From Ophiostoma sp. CBS 140.51 (lineage: Eukaryota; Ascomycota; Sordariomycetes; Ophiostomatales; Ophiostomataceae), in contig JANSLP010000480.1 of the NCBI GenBank assembly GCA_029298735.1, positions 1 through 18,857 of the forward strand: a stretch of 18,857 nt of DNA. The letters are read 5' to 3'. Within the stretch, counting starts at the first letter, position 1. Each line of letters begins with the position of its first letter. The notes beneath the pieces are model-generated. The model saw only the letters and a list, made by a program, of their open reading frames with translations. It did not search any database and was not told the origin of the DNA. Shown piece after piece: positions 9,229 to 15,730 of the stretch. Position numbers and translations under genes: made by a program.

Positions 9229-11078
9229 GGCGACGGAGGTGTGTGTAGGTGGGAGGTAGAGAGGTAGAGAAGAGGAAGAATTGGCGAGATATCGTGGATC
9301 GTGGGTATGCGATGTGCGTTGACGAGTTGTTTTGTTCTCAACAGACGAGTTCGAGGAGAAGCGTTGTTTTTTGCCGAACCGTTTTTCCCTTGGTCCCGTC
9401 CTAGCCCGGTCCCGCCCATGCCCATCTCCAAGTTGGTGCCTGGCGTTTCAGGCAGAGAGGACTTTAGGTCACGTGGAAGTTCATGGGTTGTTCTGGGCTA
9501 ATTCGACCCACTTATCACACGCTAGCAGGTGGCCCCGTTTTGCGGAGCCAGGAGCTGTCCATGTGACATCACTGGAGACCGTTCAACCAGGTCGAGCCCA
9601 AGCCCAACTGAGGGGAAGCCTGGCGCAAAGCTGCTAAGATGTGGGTTTGCCCTGGTTAACAGCTGCCTCCCAGTCTCCGTTGTGGTCATTCCCCATGTTT
9701 TGGCTGCCGTTTCCTCTGGGGCAAATCAGGTCATTCCCTCAATTCCTGACCTCCGGGAACGAGGAAAGACGAATTGACGAAATAAGAGGAGTCAAAAGGC
9801 GAAAGGGATAAGCCAGCTCGCAAGAGAGAGCTCGTGGTGAGCAAATAAAAAGCTCAGCTCTCGTCGTCTCGTCTTGGGGTTTCTAACTCTCGTCTTTTTG
9901 TCTCGTCTCTTTCACTTGAACATTGCCTGTCCCCAACATCTGCCCATTTAACTTTTTATCTTGCGCCTGCCTTGTACGGAACCGGAAAGCTCCAGAGCTC
10001 CTTCCCGTTGCCGTCATTGTTCATCGCACCTGCCGTCTCTCCTTGTTTCTACTTGTCTGCCACCTCGCTTTCCTTCCCTCATTGCTGACTGCAACGGTTT
10101 ACTTGCCGTTTTCCCTGTTCCTGTCTTTCGCTTCTGAAAGGAGTGTCCATTGCAGCTTCCCTCTCTGCCTCTCAATCTTTCATCTCGCAGTCCCCCCAGC
10201 CAATTACCCAGCGGCGCTGCCCACCCTCTTTGTCTGACCCCCGCCCTCGTCCAGCTCGTCCAGAGCTCTATCCCTCACATCACAGTCGACACTTCTTTGT
10301 GCCTTCCCCCAACTGCCACGACCACAGCCCGTCCCCGCAAAATCGCTGACCTGACCCAACCTTGTCTCTTGTACCGTGTTTACCCTCCCTTTCCGGTGCT
10401 ACTCCAACAGGCAGCTGATTCGTGCCCTCTTTCCTTCCCTCTCTCGTCTCTCCCTTTCCCTCGCTCTTTCCCCTCCTCACACTCTCCCCCTCCTGTGCAC
10501 CTTCCTGCACGTTTCCATACTTTGTACCCTCCATTCCACAAACAAAGCTGATACAACCAACCATCAGCCATCAGCGCCTCCTCCTTTCTGCCCTTCTTTC
10601 TGTCCTTGTCCTCCTCCTTCTCCTCACTCCTCCTCCACCAAGTTTATTGCTTCTTGATACTTGTCGCTTGCCACCGCCGCCGCTGCTGCCGAATACTTCT
10701 TTCCCTGCTTGCTTGTCTGCTGTCTGTCTTCCGTCTGTCTGCCGTCCTTCATTCTGCCGAATCGCACATGCGCCTTTTTGCATACGCCAGCCACAAGACC
10801 AACGGACAAACGTCTTAGATTTGAACCACGCGGGAACTTTGCCAGGCCTTGTTTCTGACTCTGTTTCTCTGTGTCTCTGTGACGTTTCGTTCCTTGTTCG
10901 TTGCTCGTTGGCTGTGCTTCTGCGCACTCGACTCGACACACCACCTAGAACACACCGCCACGACTGAATCAATTGTTCACACAATCTTTCGACTGTGACT
11001 ACGACTTCGACCTCCCCTCTACGACCCCTCACCATACTCCTCACCTAGCCCTTCTCCTCTTCCACCTCCAACAACATC
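9229..11078. promoter_or_regulatory. Divergent region ATP18/NIPSNAP with 1.2 kb CT-rich leader
   Basis: This is 1.85 kb between two outward-facing genes for mitochondrial proteins. About 9229-9830 is mixed-sequence DNA that should hold the ATP18 promoter. A TATA-like AAATAAAAA lies at 9843-9851. From about 9855 to the NIPSNAP start codon the plus strand is strongly pyrimidine-rich, as in long fungal 5' leaders. Several open frames in this stretch are Ser/Pro/Leu repeats produced by the CT bias and are not believable proteins. I see no consensus 5' splice site in it, so an unspliced leader of about 1.2 kb is the simplest reading. Confidence 0.5.
9826..9862. promoter_or_regulatory. Inverted repeat enclosing a TATA-like box
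   Basis: The outer arms GAGAGCT (9826-9832) and AGCTCTC (9856-9862) and the inner arms GAGC (9839-9842) and GCTC (9852-9855) are nested around the A-rich core AAATAAAAA. The element sits exactly where the CT-rich leader begins, so it may be the NIPSNAP core promoter. The function is inferred from position only. Confidence 0.3.
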
Positions 11079-12239
11079 ATGCTCGCACTTCGCCGGGTGT
11101 TCGTGGCAGCCACTGGGTCTGCACCGCGCTTGATTGCGGCGCGGGCCCTGAGCTCGACGGCGTTAGCATCTTCGCAGAACAAGAGCAACGCAAAGAAAGT
11201 GCCCGCCCTCGCAGACATTGTCCCCGACAGCCAGGACGCCTTCAACAGCAAGCAGAAAGAATTCCGGGAGAAGCTGGCCGAGGCGCAGAAAGCGCAAGAT
11301 TCAAGTGGGTCCCCCTCATCTTCTTCTTCTTCTCCCCTCAATATTTTCAACTCCAGACGGCCTGTGGACCCGGTGCCGGCCGACGGTGCCGAGGACCCCA
11401 ATGCGCCGCCCATGTTGCAGGGCCTCGGCTCACTTAGTATTACCGGTGGTAAAGGATCCCGCGCCGAAGCGTCGTCCAAGTCACCACAGCGCAAATCGGG
11501 ACCCATTTCGAATCTGATTTACGGCACCAAGGAGGGCCGCGAGCTCGACGCACAAATCGAAGCGAGCTTCAGCCAGGTCCTGGCCCGCGGCAAGTACGTC
11601 CACTCGATCCTGACGCACGAAGTCAAGCCCGACAAGGTCGCCGAGTATGTTGAGCTTGTGGGGAAATGGTACCCGCGCATGGCGAGCATCCCCGAGAACA
11701 AGGTGCACCTGGTCGGTAGCTGGCGCACCGAGGTGGGCGACTGCGACACTTTTGTGCACATTTGGGAGTACCAGCGCTACGAGGGGTATCACACGTCCAT
11801 CAACACCGTCGCGCAACACCCCGAGTACGCCGAGTTTGACAACAAGCTGCGCTCGCTCATCAACAGCAAGCACGTCTCGCTGATGCAAGAATTCTCGTTT
11901 TGGCCGACGACGCCACCGCGCCAGCTCGGCGGACTCTTTGAGCTACGGTCGTACACGTTGCACCCCGGCAACTTGCTGGAGTGGGAGACGCACTGGCGGC
12001 GCGGCCTGAAAGCCCGCCGTGAAGTGATGGAGGGCGTGGGCGCGTGGTTCGTGCAGGTGGGCGAGCTCAACACGGTGCACCACCTGTGGCAGTTTGCCAA
12101 CCTGGAAGAGCGCAAGGTCCGTCGCGAGCAGAGCTGGGGCATAGAAGGCTGGAGCGACACGGTGCACAAGACGGTCCCGCTTATCCAGTCGATGAAGTCG
12201 CGCATCCTCGTGCCCATGCCTTGGTCGCCGGTGGCGTAG
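11079..12239 (+). CDS. NIPSNAP-family mitochondrial protein
   Basis: The product is 386 aa from a single exon. Residues 1-30 are an Arg/Ala/Ser-rich amphipathic stretch without acidic residues, ending near ARALSSTALA, as in a mitochondrial presequence. A Ser-rich linker follows (about 74-86). The folded part is two tandem NIPSNAP (dimeric alpha-beta barrel-like) modules at about 172-278 and 285-384, the second starting with the typical LFELRSYTLHPGNL. Family knowledge: animal NIPSNAP1/2 are mitochondrial matrix proteins used as mitophagy signals; the enzymatic role, if any, is unsettled, and the fungal proteins are uncharacterised. The first ATG follows a CT-rich leader (acatcATG). A GT-AG pair at 11305-11356 would break the frame, so I do not use it. 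The gene is convergent with the Rogdi homologue. Confidence 0.92.
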   Translation: MLALRRVFVAATGSAPRLIAARALSSTALASSQNKSNAKKVPALADIVPDSQDAFNSKQKEFREKLAEAQKAQDSSGSPSSSSSSPLNIFNSRRPVDPVPADGAEDPNAPPMLQGLGSLSITGGKGSRAEASSKSPQRKSGPISNLIYGTKEGRELDAQIEASFSQVLARGKYVHSILTHEVKPDKVAEYVELVGKWYPRMASIPENKVHLVGSWRTEVGDCDTFVHIWEYQRYEGYHTSINTVAQHPEYAEFDNKLRSLINSKHVSLMQEFSFWPTTPPRQLGGLFELRSYTLHPGNLLEWETHWRRGLKARREVMEGVGAWFVQVGELNTVHHLWQFANLEERKVRREQSWGIEGWSDTVHKTVPLIQSMKSRILVPMPWSPVA

Positions 12240-12473
12240 AAGGGCGTGGAGGTGATACTACTGCTATCGTTGGTATCGGTATGGATTGGGTTTTGGGTTG
12301 ATCGCATTGGACTGCGTTGTAACGTCATGTTTTTGTTTGTTTCATTGTCTGTTTTGTTTAGTTTTCTTTTGTCACGTTGGTCTCTTTTGGCATTGCATTG
12401 GCAGCGGAGGTTCTTCTCTTCTTACACCCCGCCGATGCACCTTTATGAAGCTCTTTTTGTGAAATTGAAAACA

Positions 12474-12479
12474 TTTATT
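12474..12479 (-). terminator. Likely polyadenylation signal of the Rogdi gene
   Basis: TTTATT on the plus strand is AATAAA on the minus strand, about 160 nt past the Rogdi stop codon. Confidence 0.4.
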
Positions 12480-12567
12480 TCCCAAAACGATGACCCAGCC
12501 ATGTAGATATGTATCTGTATTTGTATATACAATAGGTCGTGCCTGTATATCCCGCAAAACGCCGTAA

Positions 12568-12573
12568 AATAAA
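12568..12573 (+). terminator. Likely polyadenylation signal of the NIPSNAP gene
   Basis: AATAAA lies within an A-rich stretch about 330 nt past the NIPSNAP stop codon and close to the stop of the opposing gene. Confidence 0.4.
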
Positions 12574-12637
12574 ATTCCAGAATCAGAACACCCATGGTAT
12601 ATGTCTCCTTTCTTTTCTGCCCCCTCAATCTCTCCCT

Positions 12638-14011
12638 CTATTCGTCAATGTCGTCGTCCATGACGGCCGCTAGGTTTCGTCGTATATGTACCAGAGCATG
12701 GCTCAGTGCGTTCAGTTTCGCACTCAGACTCAGCAGACTGGGGTCGGCGCTCTCCACGCGAATCTTTTCCCTAACATATATGCGTGCAGGACCCTCAGGT
12801 GTCGCTGTTCCTGTGCCTTCACCGCTGTCACGTCCAGAGTCGGATCCTCCGGCAGGTGGCGGACTATGCAGCCCCTTGGCACACCCATCCTCGCAGCAAT
12901 ACGAAAACACTTGGTCGGCCTCGTCGTGCTCGATCCGTCGTGCCGTGCCCAGAGCCAAAGCAAATTTCATGCCCAAATTGACGGGCACGTCGGCCGGCTC
13001 GAGGGCGCGTAACCATAAAACGAGCTGGCTGTCCTGGAGGCCAATGTAGAAACTGATGCCCGGGGGCAGGTGTGGCAGGAAATGGGCGAGGGCGGCCGAT
13101 CGCGACGACCATGCTGGGTCGGAGGCGGTGAGCGGTGGTCCTCTTAGAATGGCCGAGGCGTCTTGTAGTGCTTGGGCGAGGACGCGCAGTTGTGCCGCCA
13201 AAAACGTCTCCATGGGTGCGCTGTGGCCTTTTCCCTTGCCTTTTTGTGTTTGTGGCTCTTCTTCTGGGTAGGCGTGGGCTAGTGTGAGGTCGAGAAGTTC
13301 AATGGATCGTGTCAGCAGCACGCTGAGATCGTCGAGGGGCGTAATCGTAATCGGATGGTTGGGGTTGATTGACAAAGTTTGCGCCGGCAAGGTGCGCATC
13401 TTGAGGTGGATGGTGCCCTTGGTGATGTGTGTCCCTAAACGGGTAATGTGGCCCTTGACGGCTTCGGTGCGCGGTGTGCTGACGACCAGCGTGTTGCCCT
13501 GGTTAGCCGGTTTGAGCAGTTGGTAGCAGTCTTGGAGGGAGAGCTTGAGACCGCGCAGGTCATCGCCCATTTCGCGGAGCAGCCATGCGAGTTCGTTGGA
13601 CTGGGTGTCTATTAGCGGAGGGTTCGGTGTTGTTGCTACTGTCTTCTGCGCCGGCGCCTTCGCCTTCGGAGGCTCTCTTCGCAGCCTGGTCTTAATCTTC
13701 TCCTGGTCCACCAATCTCTTGAAGGGGTTGTGGTCATCCAGACTGCGCACCATCTGCCGTGGTCGCGGTGCTTCTTTCAAGAAGCCAACGTCAAACGCGG
13801 GCGAGGGCGACGGGCGCACAGCCGACGTCGGTAAGGGCAGCGGGCACACAATGACCCAGTCGGACATCTTGAAGGTGCGAGGCAATAAAATAAACAAGTA
13901 GAAACGGGGCGCAATGCAACAAAAGTCAGTCACTCGATAGCTCACCTGCGACGTCTCTTTGGCGGCTTTTAACTCGGCCGGCGGCAGACTTGGCCAGATT
14001 GCGACAGACAT
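12638..14011 (-). CDS. RAV2: Rogdi/Rav2 homologue, RAVE complex subunit
   Basis: Family knowledge: yeast Rav2 and animal Rogdi act with Rav1 and Skp1 in the RAVE complex, which reassembles the V1 and Vo parts of the vacuolar proton pump. Seen here: an N-terminal MSVAIWPSLPPAELKAAKE, then LAWLLREMGDDLRGLK with a coiled-coil helix, then VVSTPRTEAVKGHITRLGT, a central region ending near PGISFYIGL, and a C-terminal helix. The whole 457-codon frame is open, but a GTGAGC donor at 13945 shows an intron. Model A removes 345 nt (13945-13601, branch GCTAAT, acceptor CCCAG) and gives 342 aa, the usual family length. Model B removes 78 nt (13945-13868) and gives 431 aa, keeping an 89-codon coding-like insert. 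Both keep the frame. I favour A for the core protein. The family call is from conserved blocks remembered, not from an alignment. Confidence 0.83.
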   Translation of the reverse strand: MSVAIWPSLPPAELKAAKETSQVSYRVTDFCCIAPRFYLFILLPRTFKMSDWVIVCPLPLPTSAVRPSPSPAFDVGFLKEAPRPRQMVRSLDDHNPFKRLVDQEKIKTRLRREPPKAKAPAQKTVATTPNPPLIDTQSNELAWLLREMGDDLRGLKLSLQDCYQLLKPANQGNTLVVSTPRTEAVKGHITRLGTHITKGTIHLKMRTLPAQTLSINPNHPITITPLDDLSVLLTRSIELLDLTLAHAYPEEEPQTQKGKGKGHSAPMETFLAAQLRVLAQALQDASAILRGPPLTASDPAWSSRSAALAHFLPHLPPGISFYIGLQDSQLVLWLRALEPADVPVNLGMKFALALGTARRIEHDEADQVFSYCCEDGCAKGLHSPPPAGGSDSGRDSGEGTGTATPEGPARIYVREKIRVESADPSLLSLSAKLNALSHALVHIRRNLAAVMDDDIDE

Positions 14012-14673
14012 GTTGTCCCTTTGTGTTAGTGAAAGTTATTATGATGCCTAAGTTGGATCAAAGGCCTCGACAAAAGATGCGATCGTGTCCTTTGCCCAGT
14101 CTTTCCTTTGTCGACAAGATGCCCGCAAGAGAAGAGCGATCACGAGTAGGCACCCATATTCTGGCTCGCGGGGAGCTAGGGTGTCCGTTCCAGGCCGCCC
14201 GAGGTTGGTCGGGCAAGAATCGAGGCGTGAGTCGGTCGGGGACGCGATCAAATCGAACAGGGGAGGGAAGCTCGTGTGGAGAGAGGGAGTGGAGAGAGGG
14301 AGAACAGAAATGCATCTGCCTGGGAAGGAGAGAGGATCGCAGTTTGGTGATCTGATGTGATTGGGGAAAGAGTCAAGAGTGGAAGGAGCGAGCTGGACAT
14401 GCTGGGACAGCCTGCAGATGCTGTGGGGTTACAGTGGAGAGCTGCCTCCAGCAGTGCTTAGGACAAGTCAGGGCGCAAGAGCATGTTTGAAATTTTAGTC
14501 ATCATCGAGCTCCACTGAAAAGCTTATGGGCCTCAAAAGCGTGCCTGGATCCTATCGCCGAAGAACAACATCATCTCTCGCAGAACACCACATTCAAATT
14601 CGGCAGCCTGCTCAAGAAATGGCCGTAGCCTTACAACATCCTCGGTTATAGTATATTTTCTCAGCACAACAAT
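14012..14673. promoter_or_regulatory. Divergent promoter between the Rogdi gene and POP7
   Basis: This is 662 bp between outward-facing start codons. The stretch at about 14260-14340 is purine-rich on the plus strand. The AT-rich part just before POP7 (about 14645-14675) includes tatagtatattt, a possible TATA element about 25 nt before the start codon. No known factor site stands out. Confidence 0.45.
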
Positions 14674-15426
14674 ATGGCAGCCTCAAGTACAGCGAGCCGT
14701 AAGGCGACAGCCTCTGCGGCCACAGAGTCTCACGAGAAGCAACAGTCAAAGGGTGAGTTTTCTCAAAGTGTCCTCTTCTAGAATATCTACTGACGTGCAT
14801 CAGACCGAGTTATCACCCGCAAGAGAGCCATCTTGGGCCGCGGCCAGCCCGCCTTGGCATCCGTCAAGCCCTTGGCCGTCCTGTTTGTCGGCACCAAGGC
14901 ACCATTCATGTCCGTCGTGAAGCGCGCCATCAAGACACTAGACCAAGGTCCCGGAGGCTCACGCTGGTCCTCCACCAAAGTTAAGTCGCTGCCTGAGCGC
15001 ATCGCCCAAGCCCAAGAAGCGCCCATCCACTCGGCGACGACCACGGCGGCAGCAGGAGCGAGCGCCGGCGCCAGCTACAAGACGGCCCGGCAGCGCGAAG
15101 TGGTGATTCTGGGCACGGGCCACGTCCTTAGCAAGCTTGTGCTGGTAGCGGCATGGTTCCAGCGGCAAGAGGGTTATGTGGTGACGGTACGGACGCGATC
15201 AGCGGTATCGATTGACGATGTGTTTACGTTTGTTGGGGGGAAGCAAGAGGGAGAGGACGAAAATGACGAGGAGACGGGCGACGCTATCGACGAGGCCGCA
15301 GACACCATGGATGTGGATGTCCCGTCGAGTACAACAACTGCCACAGCACCAACCATGAGTCAGCCACAAAAGTCTACGCGGTTACGGAATATGAGTTGTC
15401 TAGAGGTGGCAGTACGGTTAAAGTGA
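14674..15426 (+). CDS. POP7: RNase P/MRP subunit Pop7 (Rpp20), Alba fold
   Basis: There are two exons, 14674-14752 and 14804-15426. The 51-nt intron starts GTGAGT, has a CTACTGAC branch site and ends CATCAG; the split codon gives Asp27. The product is 233 aa. Family knowledge: Pop7/Rpp20 pairs with Pop6/Rpp25 and binds the P3 helix of RNase P and RNase MRP RNA, acting in tRNA 5' processing and rRNA processing in the nucleus. Seen here: a basic N-terminus, the Alba core from about residue 49 (LAVLFVGTKAPFMSVVKRAI) with an Ala/Ser-rich loop (about 100-118), then EVVILGTGHVLSKLVLVAAW and VTVRTRSAVSIDDV (about 124-166), which are Rpp20 hallmarks. An acidic and Thr-rich C-terminal tail follows. 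The start at 14674 is the only ATG that joins the spliced frame. Confidence 0.91.
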
Positions 15427-15730
15427 GGTGCTTTGGAGCACCATTGGTGTTCTTTTCTTGCTCTTTTTGGTCACACGGTTCTTGCATTGGCGTTCAGGTT
15501 TACACAAATTCGCCGGTATTAATTCATTATCGTTACTATTGATACATCCGTCTTCCGGGTAGTGCTCAGCTTCGTCGAGAGAACTCAATCTCGCTCTGCC
15601 TTGGTCCTCCCAGTCCATCATTACTTCATAGACTATCCTGCCCCTACACGCTCGCCTTGATATCCTGCACCTCGACCACGTGCTGTCAACTCCTTTCTTG
15701 GAGTGCAAGGTTCTTTCCTTGCCAACCTTC
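15427..15730. other. Convergent spacer between POP7 and the kinase-like gene
   Basis: 304 bp lie between facing stop codons. The spacer should hold both 3' UTRs. No AATAAA is present on either strand. The minus strand stays open across all of it in a frame different from the kinase-like gene, but the composition is not convincingly coding. Confidence 0.45.

Larger units (their letters stand above)
12240..12637. other. Convergent 3' ends of the NIPSNAP and Rogdi genes
   Basis: This 398-bp AT-rich spacer lies between two facing stop codons. It holds a plus-strand AATAAA at 12568-12573 and a minus-strand AATAAA at 12474-12479. If both are used, the two 3' UTRs overlap by about 100 bases or more. 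Confidence 0.5.

Noticed and set aside
10815..10835. B-box-like GGTTCAAATCT on the minus strand, possible tRNA
   Set aside because: The flanking bases do not pair as a T stem and no acceptor stem or anticodon arm can be drawn.
10150..10967. Several overlapping plus-strand frames before the NIPSNAP gene
   Set aside because: Their Ser/Pro/Leu/Phe-only products are explained by the CT bias of the leader.
11305..11356. GT-AG pair in the NIPSNAP gene that looks like a short intron
   Set aside because: It is 52 nt long, so removal would shift the frame and destroy both NIPSNAP modules. The unspliced frame is intact.
15427..15730. Minus-strand open stretch downstream of the kinase-like gene as a separate gene
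   Set aside because: It lacks a credible start, overlaps the kinase-like C-terminus in another frame and has non-coding composition; more likely 3' UTR.
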